A stretch of DNA of 54,264 nucleotides from an uncultured Clostridia bacterium (GTDB lineage: Bacteria > Bacillota > Clostridia > Oscillospirales > Acutalibacteraceae). A program made the position numbers and the translations under genes. This document shows positions 16,660 through 25,401 of this stretch, piece by piece; within the stretch, counting starts at the first letter, position 1; every line of letters begins with the position of its first letter. Below the pieces are notes generated by a model. It did not search any database. It had not been told where the DNA came from and saw nothing but the letters and a program-made list of their open reading frames with translations. The stretch spans positions 1 to 54,264 of the forward strand of contig CALFTN010000037.1 of the NCBI GenBank assembly GCA_937916395.1, written 5' to 3'.

Positions 16660-18195
16660 TTAAGATTTTAATATCATTGACTGTTTGTTATTTTCACTAC
16701 CCCAGATTATTTCTAATTCTAATGGGATATTGGATTTGAATGTGATATCAGGCTTTTCATCCTCTGATTTTCTTTCATTACAAATAAGTGTTAACTCACC
16801 ATCTGTTTTAAATGGATATTGCTCAATACCATGTTTTTCTAAGAGTGTAACATCCCATATAATTCTGTTATTTTCTGCATCTGGCTTAATACCAAAAACA
16901 AATTCAAAAAGAATTGAAATCGGTGAAATGCCAGTCCAACCAACAAAATCTTTCATTGCTGGTTTACCTTTTGAAGGTCTACCATTATTAACATATTCAG
17001 GAGCATAGTTTTCAAATACAGTATTTGTATCTTTAAACACCTCAACTACTGCATAAAGATGCTCCATAGCAATCTGGTGTGAAAGGTCATACTTCTTATA
17101 TTTATCAAGACCTTTTAAAATCATATAGTTTGTTGGTGCCCATACACCACCGCACCAATAGCCACCTGTACTCTCATATTCAGAGTTATCTTTTGCAAGA
17201 CAAGGCACTCTGTTGGGAGTTTTAAAGAGCTTTTCATCATTTAGGTTAGCAATAAATTTTTCTACTCTGTTTTGAGGAACTGTTTCTGCAAGTAAATTCC
17301 AGAAAGCACCAGCGTGATGAACGTAATTAAACTCGCCATTTTTCCAAAGGTCATAATAAAAGTTTGTTTTTTCATCCCAGAGCTTTTCGTTTATAACCTT
17401 AAAAAGCATATTTGCTTCAGTATCAAGCTCTTCAATATACTCGCTTTTACCTAACACCGCTGCCATTTTAATTAATACACGGCAGTCATAAAGTGCCTGG
17501 GCACAAGCATCAACCCAAATCATATGACCGTGGCTGAAAGGCTCTGAATAGCCTTTTTGCTGACGTGGCAGATTATCCATACCACATCCCCAACCACTTG
17601 AAAAATATGTACCATCAGGCCAGGTGTGAGTTTCTTTTAAAAACCTGTGATAAGAAAGAAGAACTGGAAAAACTCTTTTAAGTCTTTCAATATCACCAAA
17701 ATTTAAAAAGTACTCCCATTCGCACCAAGCCATAATTTCAGGACCAGTTGCAGATGGGTCCCAACGAGTAAACATATCTTTACCAGTTACAGCATCAATC
17801 TGACGACAAATAAAACCGTCATCGTGCTGATGTGAATAAAAATTATCTAAGGTACCCTGAAATTTAAAAATCCTGTCTGCATACTTACCAAACATAAGCA
17901 TAAACACAGAGTCCCACATAAAAGTACAACCATCAAAAGCTGTGTCAATAAAATTAGAAACAAAGCCTGTATTTTCGTGTGGCTTTCTTAAATTCTTGAA
18001 TGCAAGTTCCCATGCACGCCAATAGCAGTCAATATAATCCTTATGATTATCCCACAAAGGCTGAGGAAGCTTTGCTTTTGAACCTTCAAAGGTTGGTAAC
18101 TCCTCTTTGCTCATTGGCTGGTCAACGAAAGTATTCTCAATAACGGGAATAAATTCATCTAATATAGTCATTTCGCTTTCTTTATCAAAACCCAT
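16660..18195 (-). CDS. cytosolic MGH1/GH63/trehalase-like glycoside hydrolase inside the his operon
   Basis: This 511-residue protein has the (alpha/alpha)6-barrel signatures of trehalase/GH63-related enzymes: TFMWDSVF (residues 91-98), SGWGCGMDNLPR with a likely acidic catalytic residue (D207), GGYWCGGVWAPTNY (344-357) and ENYAPE (395-400). There is no signal peptide, so it should act inside the cell on a small alpha-glucoside or alpha-mannoside; the exact substrate is unknown. GAGG precedes the ATG at proper spacing. It sits between hisF (17 bases upstream) and hisIE (10 bases downstream), same strand, so it is co-transcribed. A sugar hydrolase there is unexpected. Confidence 0.85.
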   Translation of the reverse strand: MGFDKESEMTILDEFIPVIENTFVDQPMSKEELPTFEGSKAKLPQPLWDNHKDYIDCYWRAWELAFKNLRKPHENTGFVSNFIDTAFDGCTFMWDSVFMLMFGKYADRIFKFQGTLDNFYSHQHDDGFICRQIDAVTGKDMFTRWDPSATGPEIMAWCEWEYFLNFGDIERLKRVFPVLLSYHRFLKETHTWPDGTYFSSGWGCGMDNLPRQQKGYSEPFSHGHMIWVDACAQALYDCRVLIKMAAVLGKSEYIEELDTEANMLFKVINEKLWDEKTNFYYDLWKNGEFNYVHHAGAFWNLLAETVPQNRVEKFIANLNDEKLFKTPNRVPCLAKDNSEYESTGGYWCGGVWAPTNYMILKGLDKYKKYDLSHQIAMEHLYAVVEVFKDTNTVFENYAPEYVNNGRPSKGKPAMKDFVGWTGISPISILFEFVFGIKPDAENNRIIWDVTLLEKHGIEQYPFKTDGELTLICNERKSEDEKPDITFKSNIPLELEIIWGSENNKQSMILKS

Positions 18196-18212
18196 AAATT
18201 AAACCTCAAAAT

Positions 18213-18971
18213 TTATAATCTGACATTTATTTTATTCTCTTTTAAGAGTAATTTCAAGTCTTTTATTTCTACTTCTCCAAAATGGAATATTGAAGCGGCA
18301 AGACCAGCATCAATTGTAGGGATTTCATTAAATAATTTAACAAAATCTTCACTGCACCCAGCACCGCCAGAAGCAATAACAGGAACGTTAACTACGTCAC
18401 AAACTGCTTTGAGCATCTCAATATCAAAGCCTTTTTTAACACCATCAGTATCAATAGAGTTTACGACTATTTCGCCAGCTCCGTTACTAACGCCATTTTT
18501 TATCCATTCTATAGCGTTAATACCAGTGTCTTCCCTACCACCTTTAGCAAAAAGACGAAATTCTCCATTTACACGCTTAATATCGCAAGAAAGAACAACA
18601 CACTGGTCACCATATTTTAATGCAGCTTCTTTAATTAAATCAGGGTTTCTTATAGCGCCAGAGTTTACGCTGACTTTATCGGCACCGCATTTTAAAACTC
18701 TGTCAAAATCATCAACAGTATTTATGCCACCACCAACAGTAAGTGGAATAAATATTTGAGAAGCAACTTCTCTTAAAACATCAATAAAAAGCTTTCTTTC
18801 TTCAAATGAAGCCGTAATATCATAAAAAACAAGCTCGTCTGCACCAGCATTACTGTAATATTTAGCAAGTTCAACAGGTGAAGAAACATCTGAAAGACCT
18901 TCAAACTGAACGCCTTTAACAACTCTGCCATTTTTAACATCAAGGCACGGAATAATTCTTTTTGTAATCAT
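18213..18971 (-). CDS. hisF: imidazole glycerol phosphate synthase, cyclase subunit
   Basis: This 252-residue TIM barrel joins ammonia from HisH to PRFAR, releasing imidazole glycerol phosphate and AICAR. Signatures are IPCLDVKNGRVVKGVQFEGL (catalytic Asp at residue 11), TVGGGI, and CDIKRVNGEF with the second catalytic aspartate. The start overlaps the hisA stop by four bases, as is usual for tight his operons. Confidence 0.97.
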   Translation of the reverse strand: MITKRIIPCLDVKNGRVVKGVQFEGLSDVSSPVELAKYYSNAGADELVFYDITASFEERKLFIDVLREVASQIFIPLTVGGGINTVDDFDRVLKCGADKVSVNSGAIRNPDLIKEAALKYGDQCVVLSCDIKRVNGEFRLFAKGGREDTGINAIEWIKNGVSNGAGEIVVNSIDTDGVKKGFDIEMLKAVCDVVNVPVIASGGAGCSEDFVKLFNEIPTIDAGLAASIFHFGEVEIKDLKLLLKENKINVRL

Positions 18972-19687
18972 TTTGCCACCTCGATTGCTGTCTTAAGGTC
19001 AATTGCTCCTGTGTAATACGCTTTACCGATAATCGCACCATATAAATTCATTTCTCTTAATGCTTTAATATCTGTAATATCAGTAACGCCACCAGAAGCA
19101 GTAATATCTATTGAATACTTCTCTGAAAGTTCTTTATAAAGCTCTCTGTTTACCCCTTTCATTGCACCATCCTTTGAAATATCGGTACAAATTACAGTAG
19201 TAACGCCTAAAGATGTCATTTTATCAAAAAATTCTTCTGCCTTATACTTGGATTTTTCAACCCAGCCTTTAATTGCAACATAACCATCAAGTAAATCAAT
19301 ACCAACTGCAATCTGACCAGGCTTCGGATATTTTTTTAAAGCAGTCTTTAAAAATTCTTCATCTGTAACTGCCGCTGTACCAATAATTACACGGTCGAGA
19401 CCAGCATTTAAATATGTATCAACAGTTTCAATTGAACGAATACCGCCACCAATTTCTGTGAAAAGATTTGTATTATCAACAATTTTCTTTATAACCTCAA
19501 TGTTAGGAGTGGTACCAAGCTTTGCACCCTCTAAATCTACAAGGTGAATAAATTTTGCACCAGCATTTTCAAAATCCTTTGCAACTTCAAGTGGGTTTTC
19601 GTTGTAAACAGTCATCTGATTATAATCACCTTTGAAAAGACGGACTGCTTTTCCATCATAAAGGTCAATTGCTGGAAAAATATTCAT
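18968..19687 (-). CDS. hisA: phosphoribosylformimino-AICAR-phosphate isomerase
   Basis: This 239-residue TIM barrel carries out the Amadori isomerisation of ProFAR to PRFAR. It has FPAIDLYDGKAVRLFKGDY with the catalytic aspartate (D8), EIGGGIRS, and CTDISKDGAMKG with the second acidic residue. It sits three bases downstream of hisH. Confidence 0.97.
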   Translation of the reverse strand: MNIFPAIDLYDGKAVRLFKGDYNQMTVYNENPLEVAKDFENAGAKFIHLVDLEGAKLGTTPNIEVIKKIVDNTNLFTEIGGGIRSIETVDTYLNAGLDRVIIGTAAVTDEEFLKTALKKYPKPGQIAVGIDLLDGYVAIKGWVEKSKYKAEEFFDKMTSLGVTTVICTDISKDGAMKGVNRELYKELSEKYSIDITASGGVTDITDIKALREMNLYGAIIGKAYYTGAIDLKTAIEVAK

Positions 19688-19690
19688 AAT

Positions 19691-20308
19691 TTAGTCCCCC
19701 ATTTCACAAAATGCTTTTAAAATATTAAGACCTACATCGCCACTTTTTTCTGGATGGAACTGACAACCAAAAATGTTATCCTTCTGAACAGATGCAGTAA
19801 CATCAATTCCATACTCAGAAGTTGCAATTACATTTTCATCACAATCAGTAGCAAAATAAGAATGAACAAAGTAAACAAAATCACCATCATTTATGAATTT
19901 AAAAAGTGGAGATTTTCTATTTTTAAATTCAAGCGAATTCCAGCCGATATGAGGAATTTTTAATTCAGGTGGAATTTTACCCTCAAGAGGTACAATATTG
20001 CCTTTAATGAGGTTTAAACCATCGAATTCTCCATATTCAAAGCTTTTCTCAAAAAGCATTTGCATACCAAGGCAAATTCCTAAGAGTTTTTTGCCCTTTT
20101 TTGCTTCATCAATTACTACCTGGAATAATCCTGATTCCTGTAATTTTTGTTTTGCATCAGAAAATGCACCTACACCAGGAAGAATAATTGCGTTTGAATC
20201 TAAAATTTTCTGTTTATCACTTGTAACAATTGTGTCGGCACCAATGCTTTTAAGTGATGAGCTTAAAGAGAAAAGGTTACCTACACCGTAATCAACAATA
20301 CTAATCAT
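19691..20308 (-). CDS. hisH: imidazole glycerol phosphate synthase, glutaminase subunit
   Basis: This 205-residue class I amidotransferase supplies ammonia to HisF. The catalytic cysteine is in LLGICLGMQ (C79) and the His-Glu pair in CQFHPEKSG near the end. The start shares a base with the hisB stop (TAATG), indicating coupled translation. Confidence 0.97.
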   Translation of the reverse strand: MISIVDYGVGNLFSLSSSLKSIGADTIVTSDKQKILDSNAIILPGVGAFSDAKQKLQESGLFQVVIDEAKKGKKLLGICLGMQMLFEKSFEYGEFDGLNLIKGNIVPLEGKIPPELKIPHIGWNSLEFKNRKSPLFKFINDGDFVYFVHSYFATDCDENVIATSEYGIDVTASVQKDNIFGCQFHPEKSGDVGLNILKAFCEMGD

Positions 20309-20895
20309 TATAAAACACCCTTTGTTGATGGTAATTGGTCTTTGAAGTTTTCGTCAAGCGCTACTGCAGTTCTGAGGCTACGTGCGAAAGATTTAAAAAT
20401 ACCTTCTGCAATGTGGTGTGAGTTTTCACCAGCCATCTTTTTTATGTGTAATGTGATTTCTGCACATCTGGTAAGAGCCATAAAGAATTCTTCAACTAAT
20501 TCAGTGTCAAAATCACCTATTTTCTGTGTAGGAAAAGCTACATCGAATCCTAAAAAGCTTCTACCAGAAATATCAAGTGCAGTAAGAACTAAAGATTCAT
20601 CCATCGGTAGAATTGTATCAGCGTAACGATTGATACCCTTTTTATCGCCTAATGCTTCAAGTAACGCCTTACCTAACACAATACCTACATCTTCAACTGT
20701 GTGGTGGTAATCAACGTTTATATCACCTTTACAAGTTACAGCTAAATCAATTTTAGAATGTTTACTGAAAAGCGTTAACATGTGGTCAAAAAAACCACAA
20801 CCAGTGTTTATTTTGCTTTCACCCTTACCATCAAGGTTTAAGGAAAGCTCAATTTTTGTTTCTTCTGTATTTCTTTTTATAGTTGAAGTTCTCAT
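20308..20895 (-). CDS. hisB: imidazoleglycerol-phosphate dehydratase
   Basis: This 195-residue manganese enzyme dehydrates imidazole glycerol phosphate. Metal-binding motifs are GCGFFDHMLTLF, DYHHTVEDVGI and GENSHHIAEGIFK. The ATG at 20895 follows AGGAGAAGT and is preferred over an upstream in-frame start at 20919. It is the monofunctional form, without the histidinol-phosphatase domain; no HisN/HisK phosphatase is visible in this operon. Confidence 0.96.
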   Translation of the reverse strand: MRTSTIKRNTEETKIELSLNLDGKGESKINTGCGFFDHMLTLFSKHSKIDLAVTCKGDINVDYHHTVEDVGIVLGKALLEALGDKKGINRYADTILPMDESLVLTALDISGRSFLGFDVAFPTQKIGDFDTELVEEFFMALTRCAEITLHIKKMAGENSHHIAEGIFKSFARSLRTAVALDENFKDQLPSTKGVL

Positions 20896-21959
20896 TTTAC
20901 TTCTCCTTTTATAATACAAATTGTTTCAATAAGCTTTTGCATTTGCTCTTTTGTGCCTATTGTAATTCTGTTAAAATCTTTAATTTTTTCATCAGTGAAG
21001 TGTCGTACTAAAACACCTTTTGATTTCAACGCCAAATAAAGGTCTTCGCCACTGATAAAATCAGCCTTAGCAAACACAAAGTTTGCTTTTGATGGTAAAA
21101 CCGAAAATCCAAGTTTTTCTAATTCATTAACAGTATACTCTCTTGCTTTAATAATTTTTTTTGCATTATCTTTGTAATAATTATCACTTTCTAAGGCAGC
21201 AACACCAGCTAAAAGTGTTAAGCGGTTTATACTGTATGGATTAGTTGAAAACTTAATTTTTTCAAGGTCTTTTATAATTTCTTCATTACCAATTGCAAAA
21301 CCAAGTCTTGCACCAGCCAAGCTTCTTGATTTTGAATAAGTCATAACAACTAAAAGATTATCATATTTCTTTGTCAATTCATAAGCTGAGTCAGCACCAA
21401 AATCAACGTAAGCTTCATCAATTAAAACTACGTTGTTGGGGTTTGTTTTAACAATTTGTTCAACTTCATCTAAAGTCAAAGCAATGCCAGTTGGTGCATT
21501 TGGGTTTGCAATTACAACGAATTTATTTTGATTGCAATAATCATTTATATCTATTGTAAAATCTTCTTTTAATGGCACCCTTTTGTAATTCACACCATAT
21601 AAATCTGCATAAACCTTATAGAAACCATAAGAAATTTCAGGAAAGACAGCTTCAACATCACCACCACAAAATGCCATAAAGCTGAAATTTAAAATGTCAT
21701 CTGAACCATTTGAAACATAAATGTTTTTACTTTCAACATCATAAATTTCTGCTAACTTATTCTTTAAAAGCTTACATTCCGGGTCGGAATATAAATTCAA
21801 TTTACTTACTTCTTCACTGTTTATCACATTTAAAACTGATTTTGAGGGCGGATATGGTGATTCATTTGTATTTAATTTAATATATTGCTGGTCCTGCGGT
21901 TGCTCACCTGGTGTATATTCCTTTAAAGACCAGTATTTTTCATTTAAAAATCTACTCAT
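20892..21959 (-). CDS. hisC: histidinol-phosphate aminotransferase
   Basis: This 355-residue fold-type I PLP enzyme converts imidazole acetol phosphate to histidinol phosphate. LNTNESPYPPS lies near the start, VIANPNAPTG in the middle, and the PLP lysine in MTYSKSRSLAGARLGF. It overlaps hisD upstream (TAATG) and hisB downstream by four bases. Confidence 0.95.
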   Translation of the reverse strand: MSRFLNEKYWSLKEYTPGEQPQDQQYIKLNTNESPYPPSKSVLNVINSEEVSKLNLYSDPECKLLKNKLAEIYDVESKNIYVSNGSDDILNFSFMAFCGGDVEAVFPEISYGFYKVYADLYGVNYKRVPLKEDFTIDINDYCNQNKFVVIANPNAPTGIALTLDEVEQIVKTNPNNVVLIDEAYVDFGADSAYELTKKYDNLLVVMTYSKSRSLAGARLGFAIGNEEIIKDLEKIKFSTNPYSINRLTLLAGVAALESDNYYKDNAKKIIKAREYTVNELEKLGFSVLPSKANFVFAKADFISGEDLYLALKSKGVLVRHFTDEKIKDFNRITIGTKEQMQKLIETICIIKGEVK

Positions 21960-23233
21960 TATTTTTCAAACCTTATTGTTGTACTTTTAGCGTGTGCTCC
22001 TAAGCCTTCGCTCTGGGCAAAGTAAGCAACATCGTCTTTAATTTTTTCTAATGCCTCAGCTGTGTAATATGTATATTGTGTTTTCTTAACAAAATCATCA
22101 ACTGATAAAGGACTTGAGAATTTTGCAGTACCACTTGTAGGCAAGGTGTGGTTAGGACCTGCATAATAATCACCCAAAGCCTCAGGGCAATTTTTACCCA
22201 TAAATATTGAACCGGCATTATCGATTAAATCAAGATAATCGAATGGATTATCAACACAGATTTCAAGGTGTTCAGGTGCTATTTCGTTAGCAATTTTAAC
22301 TGCCTCTTCTATTGAAGAAGAAACAATAATTTTACCATTATTATCAATAGATGCTCTTGCAATTTCAGCTCTTGGTAATAATGGAATTTGTCTTTCCAAC
22401 TCTTCAATTACCTTGTCAGCCAAACTGTCACTATCAGTAACTAAAACAGCACTTGCCATTTTATCGTGTTCAGCTTGTGAAAGCAAGTCTGCCGCAACAT
22501 TTTTGGCTTCACAAGTACCATCTGCAATAACAAGAATTTCAGATGGTCCTGCAATCATATCAATAGAAACCATTCCATAAACTTGCTTTTTTGCTTCTGC
22601 AACAAATGCGTTACCAGGTCCCACAATTTTATAAACATTTGGAACGCTTTCAGTACCATAAGCTAAAGCAGCAACAGCCTGAGCGCCACCCAATTTAAAA
22701 ATTCTGTCAACACCAGCAATTTTAGCAGCCGCAAGAATTACAGGGTTAACCTTACCGTCAGCTGATGGTGGAGTCACCATAATAATTTCTTTACAACCAG
22801 CAATTTTAGCTGGGATTGTATCCATTAAAACAGTTGATGGATATGCAGCCGTGCCACCAGGCACATAGACACCAACCTTTTCAATAGGTGTAACCTTCTG
22901 ACCTGTTACAACGCCTTTTTTATCATTAATTATAAAACTGTTACGAACCTGTCTTTTGTGAAAATCTTTAATATTTTCGGCAGCAGTTTTTATAATTTCG
23001 ATAAAACGTGGTTCAACTAATTGGAAAGCTTCTTCAATTTCTGCTTCTGTCACTTCTAAAGAACTTAGTTTTGCTTTATCAAATTTTTCACAATACTCAA
23101 AAAGAGCTTTATCACCGTTTTCTTTAACATTTTTTATAATGTCGCTTACTATATCTTCTACTGATGAAGTTGGCTCAAAACGTGCAAATATTTCTTCATT
23201 TGATACTTCACCGAATTTATATTTTTTTATCAT
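21959..23233 (-). CDS. hisD: histidinol dehydrogenase
   Basis: This 424-residue zinc enzyme oxidises histidinol twice to histidine with NAD. Family blocks are YVPGGTAAYPSTVLM, GGAQAVAALAYGTESVP, GPGNAFVAEAKKQV, DLLSQAEHD and GPNHTLPTSGTA. It is complete and of typical length. It starts right at the hisG stop. Confidence 0.97.
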   Translation of the reverse strand: MIKKYKFGEVSNEEIFARFEPTSSVEDIVSDIIKNVKENGDKALFEYCEKFDKAKLSSLEVTEAEIEEAFQLVEPRFIEIIKTAAENIKDFHKRQVRNSFIINDKKGVVTGQKVTPIEKVGVYVPGGTAAYPSTVLMDTIPAKIAGCKEIIMVTPPSADGKVNPVILAAAKIAGVDRIFKLGGAQAVAALAYGTESVPNVYKIVGPGNAFVAEAKKQVYGMVSIDMIAGPSEILVIADGTCEAKNVAADLLSQAEHDKMASAVLVTDSDSLADKVIEELERQIPLLPRAEIARASIDNNGKIIVSSSIEEAVKIANEIAPEHLEICVDNPFDYLDLIDNAGSIFMGKNCPEALGDYYAGPNHTLPTSGTAKFSSPLSVDDFVKKTQYTYYTAEALEKIKDDVAYFAQSEGLGAHAKSTTIRFEK

Positions 23234-23886
23234 TATTTGTCATCCTTTGATTTTTTCTCTTCAACTTGCAATGCCAAAGCATTTTTTATATTATTAATTT
23301 CTTCATTTTTAAATTTCAGACTAGCTTTATTTGAAATAAGTCGTGCACTAATTTCAACAATAGTTTCTTTTGGTTCTAAGTTGTTTTCAATAAGTGTTTT
23401 TCCAGTTTCAACAATATCTACTATTACGTCTGAAAGTCCTAAAATTGGTGCAATTTCAATTGAACCGTTAAGCTTAATAATATCAATATCTCTGCATTTT
23501 TCACTGTAAAATGTTTTTGCTATATTAACGAATTTTGTTGCAACTCTTAAGGTTTTATCAGTATCGTCTCTGAAATCCTTATGTGCAGCCACTGCCATTC
23601 TGCATTTACCTAAATCCAAATCAAGCATTTCGTAAACATCAGGTTCATATTCTAAAAGAATATCTTTGCCAGCTACACCAATATCTGCCGCACCACGTTC
23701 AACATATATTGCAACGTCTGATGGTTTAACCCAGAAAAAACGAACACCAGTTTCTTCGTTTTCAAAAATTAGTTTACGTGTATTTTCTTTTATAGATGGG
23801 CAAGAATAACCTGCTTTCTCAAACATATCGTAAACCTTTTCGCCTAATCTGCCTTTTGGAAGAGCAACATTAACTATTTGTTTCAT
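23233..23886 (-). CDS. hisG: ATP phosphoribosyltransferase, short form
   Basis: This 217-residue catalytic subunit catalyses the first step, ATP plus PRPP to phosphoribosyl-ATP. It has ALPKGRLGEKVYDMFEKAG at the N-terminus and DIVETGKTLIENNL as the PRPP loop. It lacks the C-terminal histidine-binding domain, so it needs HisZ, which is encoded just upstream with a four-base overlap. Confidence 0.96.
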   Translation of the reverse strand: MKQIVNVALPKGRLGEKVYDMFEKAGYSCPSIKENTRKLIFENEETGVRFFWVKPSDVAIYVERGAADIGVAGKDILLEYEPDVYEMLDLDLGKCRMAVAAHKDFRDDTDKTLRVATKFVNIAKTFYSEKCRDIDIIKLNGSIEIAPILGLSDVIVDIVETGKTLIENNLEPKETIVEISARLISNKASLKFKNEEINNIKNALALQVEEKKSKDDK

Positions 23887-24989
23887 ATTTCTTTAACCCC
23901 TTCCGCAGTAATTTTAAACGCTTTACGATATTTAATATTCTCTGGAATTTCATTCTGTACTAAGACTGATGCATTTTCTTTCTTTAAATCTGAAACACAT
24001 TTTGAAATAACAGAAATATCATCTGTATCATTTTTTAGTAAAATATAATCAACATCAAATTGCTTTTCTGTATTATTATATCTTTGTAATAAATCAAGAT
24101 AGACAGCAAAGCCAATAGCTTTATCTTTTCTACCCATTTTAAGCATTAAATTATCATACTGACCGCCTGAAAGAATACTTGACGGAATATTATTAACGTA
24201 ACCCTGGAAAACAACACCATTATAATAATTCATATTATTTACTATTGAAAAATCAACATTGATTTTGTCAGCGTAACCGCTATCGCAAAGAAATGTTAAA
24301 ATATTTTTGAAAGTATTTAGGTGCGATTTTTCATTATATGTAACACAGAGCTTTTCTAAATTCTCTAAAACATTTTCATATTTTCCGTTAATTGTAACGA
24401 GCGAAACAATTCTGTCGCTATCAATATTACAATCATTGCAAATCTTCTTAATTTCATCAGTATTTTTTTCACCAATTGCTTTAAGAATTTTTCCCGTTTG
24501 CTGATTATCAAGACCTGAATCTGAAAGAACTGAAAGAATAATATCCATATAAGAAATATCTAAAATAAAATCATCAGTAATTTCTTCAAGACTCTTTAAT
24601 GCAAGTAAGACTACCTCTGCAACCTCATAAGCACCAATATTACCAATACATTCAAGACCTGTCTGCATTATTTCACGGAACTCTTTATTACCTTTTGTAG
24701 TTCTGTAAACATTTTCATCATAATAAACCTTTTGAATTTTTTCGCCACAATCTTTTGAATTTTTTATAATAGACAAAGTAACGTCAGGCTTTAATGCGAG
24801 TAATTTACCAGAGCCATCTGTAAAAGTAATTACTTCATTTGAAACTAAAAAGTCTTTATTTTTAACATACAAATCATATTCTTCAAATTTGCTCATTCTG
24901 AATTGCTTGTAACCAAATGAGCTGTAAAGAGAGCGTAAAGAAAAAACAGCCTTTTCGTCGCCTCTTATTATATCTGAACCGAAACTCAT
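23883..24989 (-). CDS. hisZ: ATP phosphoribosyltransferase regulatory subunit
   Basis: This 368-residue protein is a histidyl-tRNA-synthetase paralogue that binds short HisG and confers histidine feedback. Class II synthetase-like motifs are visible (FTDGSGKLLALKPDVTLSI, VYYDENVYR, GLECIG, ILSGGQYDNL), but no tRNA anticodon domain is evident. It starts one base after the hisR stop and overlaps hisG. Confidence 0.93.
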   Translation of the reverse strand: MSFGSDIIRGDEKAVFSLRSLYSSFGYKQFRMSKFEEYDLYVKNKDFLVSNEVITFTDGSGKLLALKPDVTLSIIKNSKDCGEKIQKVYYDENVYRTTKGNKEFREIMQTGLECIGNIGAYEVAEVVLLALKSLEEITDDFILDISYMDIILSVLSDSGLDNQQTGKILKAIGEKNTDEIKKICNDCNIDSDRIVSLVTINGKYENVLENLEKLCVTYNEKSHLNTFKNILTFLCDSGYADKINVDFSIVNNMNYYNGVVFQGYVNNIPSSILSGGQYDNLMLKMGRKDKAIGFAVYLDLLQRYNNTEKQFDVDYILLKNDTDDISVISKCVSDLKKENASVLVQNEIPENIKYRKAFKITAEGVKEI

Positions 24990-24990
24990 A

Positions 24991-25281
24991 TTATTTCTCC
25001 TCTTTTATTCTGTCAATTACATTTTTATAACCATTATTGCCATACATAAGACATTTGTTTACACGGCTTATAGTTGCAGAGCTTGCACCAGTTGCGGCAG
25101 AAACCTGATTATAATTAAAGCCATCAGAAAGCTTTAAAGCAACATCAAATCTCTGAGCCATATCCTGTAATTCTTTTATTGTGCATACATCCTCTAAAAA
25201 TGCAAAGCATTCTTCTTCCGTTTCTAATTTTAATAAACCTTTTACTAAAGTATCGACTGCCTCTGAATGAAAATTTTTCAT
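24991..25281 (-). CDS. hisR: TrpR-family repressor of histidine genes (YerC/HisR type)
   Basis: This 96-residue helical protein of the Trp-repressor superfamily has TIKELQDMAQRFDVALKL followed by the helix-turn-helix GFNYNQVSAATGASSATISRVNKCL. YerC/HisR proteins of Firmicutes are known regulators of histidine genes, with histidine as likely co-repressor. As first gene of the his operon it is probably autoregulated through the inverted repeat in the promoter. Confidence 0.88.
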   Translation of the reverse strand: MKNFHSEAVDTLVKGLLKLETEEECFAFLEDVCTIKELQDMAQRFDVALKLSDGFNYNQVSAATGASSATISRVNKCLMYGNNGYKNVIDRIKEEK

Positions 25282-25325
25282 AGCTTTTTTGCGTTCCTTT
25301 CAATAGTATTCTTTTACCGTTTAAC

Positions 25326-25354
25326 AGTTTATCACTTTACTCTGATAAAGTCAA
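25326..25354 (-). promoter_or_regulatory. his operon promoter
   Basis: Minus-strand TTGACT (25349-25354) and TAAACT (25326-25331) are 17 bases apart, about 45 bases before hisR. The spacer is almost wholly occupied by the operator described next. Confidence 0.8.
25328..25349. promoter_or_regulatory. probable HisR operator, TTTATCA-N8-TGATAAA
   Basis: Perfect seven-base inverted half sites with an eight-base centre lie between and over the -35 and -10 boxes of the his promoter. Binding there would block RNA polymerase. Assignment to HisR is by position next to its gene. Confidence 0.65.
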
Positions 25355-25367
25355 GATAAAATTAATA

Positions 25368-25395
25368 AAAAGCAGAAGTTTTTTCTTCTGCTTTT
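25368..25395 (-). terminator. terminator of the GH3-acyltransferase operon
   Basis: A perfect 11-base stem (AAAAGCAGAAG / CTTCTGCTTTT) with a six-base loop is followed by TTATTAATTTT on the minus strand, just after the stop at 25402. Confidence 0.85.
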
Positions 25396-25401
25396 AAATT
25401 A

